A stretch of 18,335 nt of DNA from Merdimonas faecigallinarum (GTDB lineage Bacteria; Bacillota; Clostridia; Lachnospirales; Lachnospiraceae): assembly GCA_019119285.1 (NCBI GenBank), contig DWXJ01000070.1:1-18335 (forward strand), in the 5' to 3' direction. A program made the position numbers and the translations under genes. Positions within the stretch are counted from its first letter, which is position 1. Each line of letters begins with the position of its first letter. Shown here piece by piece: positions 1 to 8,901 of this stretch. The notes below the pieces were generated by a model. That model was given only the letters and a program-made list of their open reading frames with translations, ran no database searches and was not told the DNA's origin.

Positions 1-1851
1 AAGACTTTCACGATGGCCAACGTGATCCAGGCATTGAACAAGCCAACGCTGGTCATCGCCCACAATAAAACACTGGCTGCTCAGTTGTACGGAGAATTCA
101 AGGAGATGTTCCCTGATAACGCAGTGGAGTATTTTGTCTCCTACTACGATTATTATCAGCCGGAGGCCTATGTTCCTTCCTCGGACACCTACATTGCCAA
201 GGATTCTTCCATTAATGAGGAAATTGATAAGCTGCGGCTGTCGGCTACCGCGTCACTGATCGAGCGGCGGGATGTGATTATCATTTCCAGTGTGTCCTGC
301 ATCTATGGTCTGGGTGAACCGGAAAACTTCGAAAAGATGATGGTTTCCTTGCGCCCGGGTATGCAAAAAGACCGGGATGAGGTGGTGCGTCAGCTGATCG
401 ACATTCAGTACGACCGCAATGAGATGGACTTTAAGCGTGGCACCTTCCGGGTGAGGGGAGACGTGTTGGAGATTATCCCGGCCAATGAGGCGGAGACTGC
501 CGTGCGGGTGGAGTTTTTCGGAGACGAGATCGACCGGATCACCCAGATCGATGTGCTCACCGGCGAGATCAAGGGCGAGCTGGAGCATGTGGCCATCTTC
601 CCGGCTTCCCACTACGTCGTGCCGGCAGAGCAGATCCGCCGGGCGGCGGATGCCATTGAAGAAGAGCTGGAAGAAAGGGTTCAGTATTTTAAAAGCGAAG
701 ACAAACTGCTGGAAGCCCAGCGGATTGCAGAGCGGACCCATTTTGATATTGAAATGTTAAAAGAGACCGGATTTTGTTCCGGCATTGAGAACTATTCCAG
801 ACACCTGTCCGGGTTACAGCCTGGGCAGCCGCCCCACACCCTGATGGACTATTTTCCCGATGATTTTCTGATCATCATTGACGAGTCCCATAAGACGATC
901 CCGCAGATCGGCGGCATGTATCACGGGGACCAGTCCAGAAAGCGGACACTGGTGGATTATGGCTTCCGGCTGCCTTCTGCTCTGGACAACCGGCCCTTAA
1001 GTTTTGATGAATTTGAACAGCGGATCGATCAGATCCTGTTCGTATCCGCTACGCCGGGCCCCTATGAAGAAGAGCATGAACTTCTGCGGGCGGAGCAGGT
1101 GATCCGACCCACCGGCCTTCTGGATCCGAAGGTGGAAGTGCGTCCGGTGGAGGGCCAGATCGACGACCTGATCGGAGAGATCAACCGGGAGACTGCGAAG
1201 AAACATAAGGTTCTGGTCACCACGCTTACCAAGCGGATGGCAGAAGACCTGACCGATTATATGCGTGAAGTCGGCATCCGGGTGAAATATCTCCACTCGG
1301 ATATTGATACTCTGGAACGGACACAGATCGTGCGGGACATGCGTCTGGATGTATTCGACGTACTGGTGGGCATCAACCTTCTGCGGGAAGGACTGGACAT
1401 TCCGGAAATCACCCTGGTGGCGATCCTGGATGCGGACAAGGAAGGATTCCTGCGTTCAGAGACCTCTCTGATCCAGACCATCGGACGTGCGGCCAGAAAC
1501 TCAGAGGGCCACGTCATTATGTATGCGGACACCATGACGGATTCCATGCGTCTGGCCATTCAGGAGACGGAGCGCCGGCGCACCGTACAGATGGCTTACA
1601 ATGAAGAACACGGCATTACGCCGACTACCATCCAGAAGAGCGTCCGGGATCTGATCTCTATCTCCAAAAAAGTGGCGGCAGAAGAGCTGCGGATGGAGAA
1701 AGATCCGGAATCCATGAGCAAAAAAGAGCTGGAAAAACTGGCAAAAGATCTGGAAAAACAGATGAAGAAGGCTGCCGCGGAGCTGAACTTCGAGGCAGCA
1801 GCCGAGCTGCGTGACAAGATGGTTGAAATCAAGAAAAAGATGGCAGAATAA
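1..1851 (+). CDS. uvrB: UvrABC excinuclease subunit B (5'-truncated by window edge)
   Basis: UvrB is the damage-verifying helicase-like subunit of nucleotide excision repair; it is loaded onto DNA by UvrA and then recruits UvrC. The reading frame is open from base 1 and starts with KTFTMANVI, the end of the Walker A motif, so roughly the first 44 residues lie outside the window. The ATG at 13 is an internal Met. Visible landmarks are the beta-hairpin region YVSYYDYYQPEAYVPSSDTY (residues about 45-65 of the visible part), the Walker B-like DESH (880-891), FVSATPGPYE (motif III), and the C-terminal helicase motif IQTIGRAARN. The last ~45 residues form a UVR domain (LNFEAAAELRDKM), which contacts UvrA/UvrC. 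With the missing part added, the length is about 660 residues, normal for the family. uvrA follows after 42 bp without a terminator, so the two are probably cotranscribed. Confidence 0.98.
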   Translation, partial: KTFTMANVIQALNKPTLVIAHNKTLAAQLYGEFKEMFPDNAVEYFVSYYDYYQPEAYVPSSDTYIAKDSSINEEIDKLRLSATASLIERRDVIIISSVSCIYGLGEPENFEKMMVSLRPGMQKDRDEVVRQLIDIQYDRNEMDFKRGTFRVRGDVLEIIPANEAETAVRVEFFGDEIDRITQIDVLTGEIKGELEHVAIFPASHYVVPAEQIRRAADAIEEELEERVQYFKSEDKLLEAQRIAERTHFDIEMLKETGFCSGIENYSRHLSGLQPGQPPHTLMDYFPDDFLIIIDESHKTIPQIGGMYHGDQSRKRTLVDYGFRLPSALDNRPLSFDEFEQRIDQILFVSATPGPYEEEHELLRAEQVIRPTGLLDPKVEVRPVEGQIDDLIGEINRETAKKHKVLVTTLTKRMAEDLTDYMREVGIRVKYLHSDIDTLERTQIVRDMRLDVFDVLVGINLLREGLDIPEITLVAILDADKEGFLRSETSLIQTIGRAARNSEGHVIMYADTMTDSMRLAIQETERRRTVQMAYNEEHGITPTTIQKSVRDLISISKKVAAEELRMEKDPESMSKKELEKLAKDLEKQMKKAAAELNFEAAAELRDKMVEIKKKMAE

Positions 1852-1893
1852 TACAGACAGGATAAAACAGAGTCTTGAAAGAAAGGATTACAC

Positions 1894-4734
1894 ATGCAAG
1901 ATACAGAGAAAAAGCATTTTATCAAGATCAGAGGTGCCAACGAGCACAATCTGAAAAACATAGATCTGGATATCCCAAGAGAGGAACTGGTGGTGCTGAC
2001 CGGGCTGTCCGGCTCAGGCAAATCCTCTCTGGCGTTCGATACCATTTACGCAGAAGGACAGAGGCGGTATATGGAGTCGCTGTCCTCCTATGCGAGACAG
2101 TTCCTGGGGCAGATGGAAAAACCGGATGTAGAGAGCATTGAAGGACTGCCTCCGGCGATTTCCATTGATCAGAAATCCACCAATCGCAATCCCAGGTCTA
2201 CGGTGGGAACCGTAACGGAAATCTATGATTATTTCCGTCTTCTCTATGCCAGAGTGGGAATCCCGCACTGCCCAAAGTGCGGTAAAGAGATCAAGAAGCA
2301 GACGGTAGATCAGATGGTGGATCAGATCATGGAACTGCCGGAGCGGACCAGGATCCAGCTGCTGGCGCCTGTGGTCCGGGGACGGAAAGGGACTCACGCC
2401 AAGCTTCTGGACCGGGCCAAGAAGAGCGGCTATGTCCGGGTGCGGGTGGACGGCAATCTCTATGAACTGTCCGAGGAGATCCAGCTGGACAAAAATATCA
2501 AGCACAACATTGAGATCATTGTAGACCGTCTGGTGGTAAAAGAAGGCATCGAACAGCGGCTCACCGATTCCATTGAGACGGTGCTGGGACTGGCGGAAGG
2601 CCTGCTGATCGTGGATGTGATCGGTGGAGAGCCGATCCAGTTCAGTCAGAGCTTTTCCTGTCCGGACTGTGGCATCAGCATTGAAGAGATCGAGCCCAGA
2701 AGCTTTTCTTTTAACAACCCCTTTGGCGCCTGTCCGGAGTGTTTCGGCCTGGGGTATAAGATGGAATTTGACATCGACCTGATCATTCCGGATAAATCAT
2801 TAAGTATCCGGGAGGGCGCCATTACGGTGATGGGCTGGCAGTCCTGTACGGATCCCAAGAGTTTTACCTATGCGATCCTGGATGCTTTGAGTAAAGAATA
2901 CAAATTTTCCCTGGACACGCCCTTTGGCAAATACCCGAAAAAGATCCAGGATGTGATCATACACGGCACCGGCGGGAAAGAAGTCAAGGTTTATTATCGG
3001 GGACAGCGGGGAGAAGGCGTCTATGACGTGGCTTTTGAGGGCCTGCTGAAAAATGTGGAGCGGCGCTACCGGGAGACAGCGTCCGAGACCATGAAAGCAG
3101 AATACGAAGAATTCATGCGGATCACGCCCTGCCACGCCTGCAAAGGGCAGAGGCTGAAGCCGGGCGCCCTGGCGGTAACGGTGGGCGGCAAGAATATTGC
3201 GGAAGTAACGGCTCTTTCTGTGGAACGTCTGCAGAGATTCCTGGATAAGCTGAAGCTGAATAAGCACCAGATGATGATCGGCGGCCAGATCCTGAAAGAA
3301 ATCAAGGCAAGGATTCAGTTTCTCATGGATGTGGGCCTGGATTATCTGACTCTGGCCCGGGCTACCGGCACTCTCTCCGGCGGAGAGGCGCAGAGGATCC
3401 GCCTGGCCACGCAGATCGGCTCCGGCCTGGTGGGTGTGGCGTATATTCTGGACGAGCCAAGCATCGGCCTTCACCAGCGGGATAACGATAAGCTCCTTGC
3501 CACCCTGAAGCATCTGCGGGATCTGGGGAACTCCGTGATCGTGGTAGAGCATGACGAGGACACCATGCTGGAGGCAGACCATATCGTGGATATCGGCCCG
3601 GGCGCCGGCGAACACGGCGGAGAAGTGGTGGCAGAAGGCACGGCAAAAGAAATTATGGCGAATAAAAATTCCATTACCGGCGCATACCTAAGTGGAAGGA
3701 TCAAAATTCCGGTGCCGGACCACCGGGCAAAACCCACCGGCTGGCTGAAGGTGACAGGGGCAAGGGAAAACAATCTGAAAAATATTGACGTTAAATTTCC
3801 TCTGGGGGTTATGACCTGTGTGACCGGCGTGTCCGGGTCAGGAAAATCTTCACTTGTAAACGAAATTCTTTACAAACGCCTGGCAAGAGACCTGAACCGG
3901 GCCAGAGTGATCCCCGGAAAACATAAGGACATCCAGGGGCTGGAAAAGCTGGACAAGGTTATCAATATTGACCAGTCCCCCATCGGGCGGACGCCCAGAT
4001 CCAATCCGGCCACCTATACCGGAGTCTTTGATCTGATCCGGGAACTGTTCGCTGCCACGCCGGACGCCAAAGCAAGAGGCTATCAGAAAGGCCGTTTCAG
4101 CTTCAATGTCAAAGGCGGACGATGCGAAGCCTGCAGCGGAGACGGGATCCTGAAGATTGAAATGCATTTCCTGCCGGACGTTTACGTGCCCTGCGAGGTG
4201 TGTAAAGGGAAGCGTTATAACCGGGAAACACTGGAAGTCAAATACAAAGGAAAAAGCATTTATGATGTGTTAAATATGACAGTGGAAGAGGCTCTGCATT
4301 TCTTCGAACATGTACCGAGCATCCGGAGAAAAATGGAGACCTTATATGACGTAGGACTGTCCTATATCCGTTTGGGGCAGCCGTCTACCACCCTGTCAGG
4401 CGGAGAGGCGCAAAGGATCAAGCTGGCGGCGGAGCTTAGCAAACGAAGCACCGGCAGGACCATTTATATCCTGGATGAGCCCACCACGGGCCTTCATTTC
4501 GCAGATGTGCACAAGCTGACCGAGATCCTGCACCGCCTGTCCGCGGACGGCAACACCGTGATCGTGATCGAGCACAACCTGGATGTGATCAAAACCGCCG
4601 ACTATATCATAGACATCGGGCCGGAAGGCGGAGAGAAGGGCGGAACCGTGATCGCCCAGGGAACGCCCGAAGAAGTGGCGGCAAATCCGGTGTCCTATAC
4701 CGGCAGGTATATCGACGCTGCTCTGAAAAAATAG
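1894..4734 (+). CDS. uvrA: UvrABC excinuclease subunit A (DNA damage-sensing ABC ATPase)
   Basis: UvrA dimers scan DNA for bulky lesions and hand the site to UvrB. The 946-residue product has the family's usual length and double-ABC layout. The first Walker A is GLSGSGKS at residues 37-44 and the second is GVSGSGKS at 645-652. ABC signatures LSGGEAQRI lie at about 494 and 834. Both structural zinc modules are intact: C256-X2-C259-X20-C280-X2-C283 and C744-X2-C747-X19-C767-X2-C770. An extra CPKC pair near residue 128 is seen in many Clostridia-type UvrA proteins. The ATG at 1894 is preceded by GAAAGG (1881-1886) at 7-nt spacing. It follows uvrB closely, as is usual when the two are an operon. 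Nothing looks damaged or unusual. Confidence 0.98.
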   Translation: MQDTEKKHFIKIRGANEHNLKNIDLDIPREELVVLTGLSGSGKSSLAFDTIYAEGQRRYMESLSSYARQFLGQMEKPDVESIEGLPPAISIDQKSTNRNPRSTVGTVTEIYDYFRLLYARVGIPHCPKCGKEIKKQTVDQMVDQIMELPERTRIQLLAPVVRGRKGTHAKLLDRAKKSGYVRVRVDGNLYELSEEIQLDKNIKHNIEIIVDRLVVKEGIEQRLTDSIETVLGLAEGLLIVDVIGGEPIQFSQSFSCPDCGISIEEIEPRSFSFNNPFGACPECFGLGYKMEFDIDLIIPDKSLSIREGAITVMGWQSCTDPKSFTYAILDALSKEYKFSLDTPFGKYPKKIQDVIIHGTGGKEVKVYYRGQRGEGVYDVAFEGLLKNVERRYRETASETMKAEYEEFMRITPCHACKGQRLKPGALAVTVGGKNIAEVTALSVERLQRFLDKLKLNKHQMMIGGQILKEIKARIQFLMDVGLDYLTLARATGTLSGGEAQRIRLATQIGSGLVGVAYILDEPSIGLHQRDNDKLLATLKHLRDLGNSVIVVEHDEDTMLEADHIVDIGPGAGEHGGEVVAEGTAKEIMANKNSITGAYLSGRIKIPVPDHRAKPTGWLKVTGARENNLKNIDVKFPLGVMTCVTGVSGSGKSSLVNEILYKRLARDLNRARVIPGKHKDIQGLEKLDKVINIDQSPIGRTPRSNPATYTGVFDLIRELFAATPDAKARGYQKGRFSFNVKGGRCEACSGDGILKIEMHFLPDVYVPCEVCKGKRYNRETLEVKYKGKSIYDVLNMTVEEALHFFEHVPSIRRKMETLYDVGLSYIRLGQPSTTLSGGEAQRIKLAAELSKRSTGRTIYILDEPTTGLHFADVHKLTEILHRLSADGNTVIVIEHNLDVIKTADYIIDIGPEGGEKGGTVIAQGTPEEVAANPVSYTGRYIDAALKK

Positions 4735-4779
4735 TGTCGGATCCGGCCGATGCTTTCCAAAGAATTAAGGAAATAAGTC

Positions 4780-4808
4780 TTTCCATTTTTCGGAAATTTG
4801 ATTATAAT
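4780..4808 (+). promoter_or_regulatory. Predicted sigma-A promoter for mreB-recD2-comF
   Basis: A perfect -10 hexamer TATAAT (4803-4808) lies 17 bp downstream of TTTCCA (4780-4785), a 4/6 match to the -35 consensus. It sits between the uvrA stop and the mreB ribosome binding site (AAAGGGG, about 4848-4854). A transcript starting near 4815 would exclude the upstream in-frame ATG at 4798, which supports the shorter mreB start at 4861. No convincing terminator was seen between uvrA and this promoter. Confidence 0.65.
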
Positions 4809-4860
4809 GGTACGTGCACAAAAGAGAGCGAGACAGTATGATGACGAAAGGGGAATAAGG

Positions 4861-5850
4861 ATGTCAGCAGATATAGGGATCGATCTGGGAACTGCCAGCG
4901 TCCTGGTTTATGTCAAAGGAAAAGGCGTGATCTTAAAAGAACCTTCCGTGGTTGCCTACGACCGGGATTCGAACGCGATCAAGGCGATCGGGGAGGAGGC
5001 CCGGCTGATGCTGGGAAGGACGCCGGGAAATATCATCGCGGTGCGTCCTCTGCGCCAGGGCGTCATTTCGGATTATACCGTTACGGAAAAGATGATCAAA
5101 TATTTCGTCCAGAAGGCTCTGGGGAAACGTACCTTTAAGAAGCCCCGCATCAGCATCTGCGTGCCAAGCGGCGTCACCGAGGTAGAGAGAAAAGCGGTGG
5201 AGGAAGCAGCGTACGCAGCCGGGGCCAGAGAAGTGAATCTGATCGAGGAACCGGTGGCTGCGGCCATTGGAGCAGGGATCGATATCTCCAAGCCCTGCGG
5301 CAATATGATCGTAGACATCGGCGGCGGCACGTCGGATATTGCAGTGATCTCCCTTGGCGGCACGGTGGTGAACACCTCCCTGAAGCTGGCCGGAGACGAT
5401 TTTGACGAAGCTATCGTCCGATTTATGCGGAAAAAACACAACCTGCTGATCGGGGAGAGGACCGCAGAAGACATTAAGATCAAGATCGGCACCACCTATC
5501 CGCTGATCGATGAGGAGTCCATGGAAGTCCGGGGAAGAAATCTGGTCACCGGCCTTCCCAAGACCGTGACCGTTACCTCATCCGAGACAGAGGAAGCCTT
5601 AAGAGAGCCTACCGGACAGATCGTGGAGGCGGTCATCAGTGTTCTGGAACGCACGCCGCCGGAATTGTCCGCGGATATTCTGGACCGGGGGATCATGCTC
5701 ACCGGAGGAGGATCCATGCTTCGGGGACTGGAAGAACTGATCGAAGAACGGACAGGCATTAATACCATGACGGCAGAAGAACCGATGCAGGTGGTTGCCA
5801 TCGGCACCGGGCAGTTTGTAGAATTTTCAGGCGGGCGGAAAGAGTACTGA
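4861..5850 (+). CDS. mreB: MreB/Mbl-family bacterial actin (rod-shape determination)
   Basis: MreB-family actins polymerise under the membrane and position the lateral cell-wall synthesis machinery. The 329-residue product has the actin-fold ATP-binding signatures: phosphate-1 loop IDLGTAS close to the N-terminus, phosphate-2 loop VDIGGGTSDIAVISL in the middle and the adenosine motif LTGGGSMLRGLEEL near the C-terminus. LLIGERTAEDIKIKIG and VLERTPPELSADI are typical of MreB/Mbl. I chose the ATG at 4861 because AAAGGGG lies about 7 nt upstream and the residues added by the ATG at 4798 (MIIMVRAQKRARQ...) would be encoded by the promoter region and are unlike any MreB N-terminus. mreC and mreD do not follow, so this is a stand-alone paralogue, nearer in context to Mbl than to the mreBCD operon copy. 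Which paralogue it is cannot be settled from one copy. The stop overlaps the recD2 start. Confidence 0.93.
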   Translation: MSADIGIDLGTASVLVYVKGKGVILKEPSVVAYDRDSNAIKAIGEEARLMLGRTPGNIIAVRPLRQGVISDYTVTEKMIKYFVQKALGKRTFKKPRISICVPSGVTEVERKAVEEAAYAAGAREVNLIEEPVAAAIGAGIDISKPCGNMIVDIGGGTSDIAVISLGGTVVNTSLKLAGDDFDEAIVRFMRKKHNLLIGERTAEDIKIKIGTTYPLIDEESMEVRGRNLVTGLPKTVTVTSSETEEALREPTGQIVEAVISVLERTPPELSADILDRGIMLTGGGSMLRGLEELIEERTGINTMTAEEPMQVVAIGTGQFVEFSGGRKEY

Positions 5851-8060
5851 TGGATAAGATCAAAGGATATGTAGAACACATTGTATTCCGCAACGACGAT
5901 AACGGATATACAGTATTTCATCTGAATAACGACGATGGAGAAGTGACCTGCGTGGGAAATTTCCACTTCATCGAGGAAGGCGAGCTGCTGGAGATGGAGG
6001 GGGAGTATACCACGCATAAACTTTATGGTCTTCAGTTTTCTGTGAAGACCTCTCAGGTGTGCGAACCGGAGGATCTGGTTTCGATCGAGCGGTATCTGGG
6101 CTCCGGCGCCATCAAAGGCGTGGGGGCGGCCCTGGCCGGTCGGATCGTTAAAAAGTTCAAAGAAGACACGTTCCGCATCATCGAAGAAGAGCCGGAGCGT
6201 CTGGCGGAGATCAAAGGGATCAGTGAACGGAAGGCACGGGAGATCGCCGTACAGGCGGAGGAAAAAAAGGATATGCGCCAGGCCATGCTGTACCTGCAGA
6301 AATATGGTATTTCCGCCACCCTTGCGGCAAAGATCTATCAGCATTACGGGCGGAACATCTACCGGGTGATCGAGGAAAACCCCTACCGGCTGGCTGATGA
6401 TGTGGCGGGCGTCGGTTTTAAGACCGCCGATGAGATCGCGGCCAAAGTAGGGATCCACACCGATTCGGATTACCGGATCCGCAGCGGTATCTTTTATACC
6501 CTGATGCAGAGCATTGCAGAGGGGCACATCTATTTACTGCAGGACGCCCTTTTATGGCGGGCCGGCAGGCTTCTGGAAGTAGAGATCAGCCATATCGAAA
6601 ATTACCTGATGGACCTGGCCATGGAAAGAAAGATCGTGGTAAAAGAGGCAGAAGACGGCGTCCGGGTCTATGCATCCCATTTTTATTACATGGAGCTGCA
6701 GACTGCAAAAATGCTCCATGACCTGAATGTGTCTCAGACGGTTCCCGAAGACCTGCTTCTGGAGCGTCTGGAAAAAATCGAAGATCACACCGGGCTGTGC
6801 CTGGACGAGATGCAAAAAAAGGCAGTGACCGAAGCGGTAAAACGGGGGATCCTGGTGCTGACCGGAGGACCGGGAACCGGAAAGACCACCACCATCAATG
6901 CCATGATACGGTTCTTTGAAAGCGAGGGCATGACGATCCTTCTGGCCGCGCCTACCGGAAGAGCGGCCAAACGGATGACAGAGGCCACCGGATATGAGGC
7001 GTCCACCATCCACCGGCTTCTGGAAGTAAGCGGAGGCCCGGAGGGCGAAGGAGAAGGCGGGTTCCAGAGAAATGAAGAAAATCCCCTGGATACAGACGTT
7101 CTCATCATTGACGAGGTGTCCATGGTGGACCTGCCCCTGATGAACGCGCTTCTCAAAGCCGTGCTGCCCGGCACCCGGCTGATCCTGGTGGGAGACCAGA
7201 ACCAGCTGCCCAGCGTGGGACCTGGAAGCGTCCTTAAGGATATCATTGAATCCGGCTGCTTCCCTGTGGTGATGCTGACCAAGATCTTCCGGCAGGCAGG
7301 AGAAAGCGACATCGTGGTAAATGCCCACAAGATCAACCGTGGGGAACCGGTGGTCCTGGACAATCAGAGCCGGGATTTCTTTTTCCTGAAACGGCAGGAG
7401 GCGGATGTGATCATCAGCGTCATCCTGACCCTGATCCAGAAAAAACTGCCTTCATACGTGGAGGCGGACACCTATGATATCCAGGTGCTCACCCCCATGC
7501 GTAAAGGCCTTCTGGGCGTGGAGCGTCTGAACAAGATCCTGCAGCAGTACCTGAACCCGCCCGCTCCGGAAAAACAGGAGAGAGAATGGGGCGAGCACCT
7601 GTTCCGGGAGGGGGATAAGGTGATGCAGATCAAAAATAATTACCAGCTGGAGTGGGAGATCCGGACCAGATACGGCCTGACCATTGACAAAGGGCAGGGG
7701 ATTTTCAATGGGGACATGGGAGTGATCCGGGAGATCAACCCCTATCAGGAAACCATTACCGTAGAATACGACGAACACCGGCAGGTGACTTACCCCTACA
7801 GTCTGGCCGACGAACTGGAACTGGCCTACGCCATCACCGTACATAAGGCCCAGGGAAGCGAATATCCGGCTGTGGTGATCCCGCTGCTGAAAGGCCCCAG
7901 ACAGTTGTATCACCGGAACCTGCTTTATACCGCTGTGACCCGGGCAAAAAAATGTGTCACCCTTGTAGGAAGCGAGGCTGTTTTTCAGGAAATGATCCAG
8001 AACAACCAGGATCAGAAACGCAACACCAGTCTTGCCGAGCGGATCCGGGAATTCCTGTAA
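5850..8060 (+). CDS. recD2: RecD2-type ATP-dependent DNA helicase (SF1, RecD/TraA family)
   Basis: RecD2 is a 5'-3' superfamily 1 helicase of bacteria lacking RecBC, linked to repair and replication-fork processing. The 736-residue product has the full architecture: an N-terminal domain of about 90 residues, then tandem helix-hairpin-helix elements (IKGVGAALAGRIV, IKGISERKAREIA, VAGVGFKTADEIA), which separate RecD2 from short RecD. Helicase motifs follow: Walker A GGPGTGKT at 339-346, Walker B IIDEVSM with D421/E422, GDQNQLPSVGPG, an SH3-like insertion, AITVHKAQGSEYPAV and LLYTAVTRAKK. The ATG at 5850 shares its A with the mreB stop TGA, a one-base overlap suggesting translational coupling; only a weak GGAAAG (5837-5842) precedes it. 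comF begins 39 bp after its stop. Confidence 0.96.
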   Translation: MDKIKGYVEHIVFRNDDNGYTVFHLNNDDGEVTCVGNFHFIEEGELLEMEGEYTTHKLYGLQFSVKTSQVCEPEDLVSIERYLGSGAIKGVGAALAGRIVKKFKEDTFRIIEEEPERLAEIKGISERKAREIAVQAEEKKDMRQAMLYLQKYGISATLAAKIYQHYGRNIYRVIEENPYRLADDVAGVGFKTADEIAAKVGIHTDSDYRIRSGIFYTLMQSIAEGHIYLLQDALLWRAGRLLEVEISHIENYLMDLAMERKIVVKEAEDGVRVYASHFYYMELQTAKMLHDLNVSQTVPEDLLLERLEKIEDHTGLCLDEMQKKAVTEAVKRGILVLTGGPGTGKTTTINAMIRFFESEGMTILLAAPTGRAAKRMTEATGYEASTIHRLLEVSGGPEGEGEGGFQRNEENPLDTDVLIIDEVSMVDLPLMNALLKAVLPGTRLILVGDQNQLPSVGPGSVLKDIIESGCFPVVMLTKIFRQAGESDIVVNAHKINRGEPVVLDNQSRDFFFLKRQEADVIISVILTLIQKKLPSYVEADTYDIQVLTPMRKGLLGVERLNKILQQYLNPPAPEKQEREWGEHLFREGDKVMQIKNNYQLEWEIRTRYGLTIDKGQGIFNGDMGVIREINPYQETITVEYDEHRQVTYPYSLADELELAYAITVHKAQGSEYPAVVIPLLKGPRQLYHRNLLYTAVTRAKKCVTLVGSEAVFQEMIQNNQDQKRNTSLAERIREFL

Positions 8061-8099
8061 TCCGAAGATCCGCGCCATTCATTTGGAAAGATGTAAAAT

Positions 8100-8843
8100 A
8101 TGAAAAAAATATGGAATCACGTGGCGGAGATCTCCGGAAAGGCGGCTGCCTTTCTCGCTGCGCTCCTGTGGCCGGAAATCTGCCCGTTCTGCGGAAAAGC
8201 CAGCCGGCAGGGCATCTGCCCGGCATGCCGAAAAGCCGTGGACCGGCTGGTCATCCGGGAGCCCCGGTGTATGCAGTGCGGCAGGCCGGTCCGTTCTCCG
8301 GAACAGGAATACTGCCGGGACTGCATGGAGGTCCGCCGTTCTTTTGATCAGGGCGTAAGTCTCTGGCTTCACAAAAAGCCGGTGCCCTGGTCTGTCTATC
8401 AGTTCAAGTATCACAATCAGCGAAGATTTTCCCATTTTTATGCAGAAGAAATGAGCAAAGGATTAGGGCCGCAGATTGCCAGGTGGAGGCCGGATCTGCT
8501 CGTTCCCGTCCCCCTTCATAAAAAGCGTCTCCGAAAGAGAGGCTTTAATCAGGCTGCCCTCCTGGCAGAGGATCTGAGCCGGCGCCTGGGGATCCCTGCG
8601 GACAAAGAGGCCCTTGTAAGAACCCGGGATACGACCGCCCAGAAACGGCTGGGAAGGCAGGACCGGAGAAGAAATATTACAGGTGCATTTACCGTTTCAA
8701 AAAACTTCCGGCCGGTCCGGACCGTGCTCCTCGTCGACGATATCTACACCACCGGAAATACCATGGATGCGGCCGCAAAAGCACTCAGGGCGGCAGGCGT
8801 TCAAAAAGTCTACTTTTTAACGATAAGTATTGGACAAGGATAA
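8100..8843 (+). CDS. comF: ComF-family amidophosphoribosyltransferase-like protein
   Basis: ComF (ComFC) proteins are phosphoribosyltransferase-fold proteins required with ComFA for uptake or processing of transforming DNA; the enzymatic substrate is not established. The 247-residue product begins with a cysteine-rich zinc-ribbon-like part: C28/C31, C40/C43, C57/C60 and C72/C75, four CXXC-type pairs. The transferase domain contains PVPLHKKRLRKRGFNQA, the RTRDTTAQKRLGRQDRRRN segment and the PRPP-binding loop LLVDDIYTTGNT (about 210-221). The ATG at 8100 is preceded by GGAAAG (8085-8090). It probably belongs to the mreB-recD2-comF transcript. Pairing with a recombination helicase fits a DNA-handling role, but no comFA or other competence gene is visible, so competence cannot be claimed for this organism. 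Confidence 0.92.
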   Translation: MKKIWNHVAEISGKAAAFLAALLWPEICPFCGKASRQGICPACRKAVDRLVIREPRCMQCGRPVRSPEQEYCRDCMEVRRSFDQGVSLWLHKKPVPWSVYQFKYHNQRRFSHFYAEEMSKGLGPQIARWRPDLLVPVPLHKKRLRKRGFNQAALLAEDLSRRLGIPADKEALVRTRDTTAQKRLGRQDRRRNITGAFTVSKNFRPVRTVLLVDDIYTTGNTMDAAAKALRAAGVQKVYFLTISIGQG

Positions 8844-8859
8844 GGATATTTGTTATACT
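8831..8859 (+). promoter_or_regulatory. Predicted extended -10 promoter for the cdaA operon
   Basis: TGGACA (8831-8836, 5/6 match to -35) is separated by 17 bp from TATACT (8854-8859, 5/6 match to -10), which is preceded by TG at 8851-8852, giving an extended -10 (TGTTATACT). The -35 overlaps the last codons of comF. The next gene starts at 8902 and there is no other good promoter before cdaA, so this site probably drives the whole 8902-12903 gene group. Confidence 0.72.
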
Positions 8860-8901
8860 GAAAATGATGTTTAGAAGTCAGTGAGACATTTGAGGTGTAT
8901 T

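Noticed and set aside
2800..3615. 271-residue minus-strand frame opposite uvrA
   Set aside because: It is antisense to the intact, motif-complete uvrA and has no recognisable feature.
4735..4765. Possible terminator after uvrA (TCGG...CCGA)
   Set aside because: The stem is only about four base pairs and is not followed by a T-run close enough to be convincing.
4798..4860. Upstream ATG extending mreB by 21 residues
   Set aside because: The TATAAT at 4803-4808 lies inside this stretch, a good ribosome binding site precedes 4861, and MreB proteins begin near the IGIDLGTA motif.
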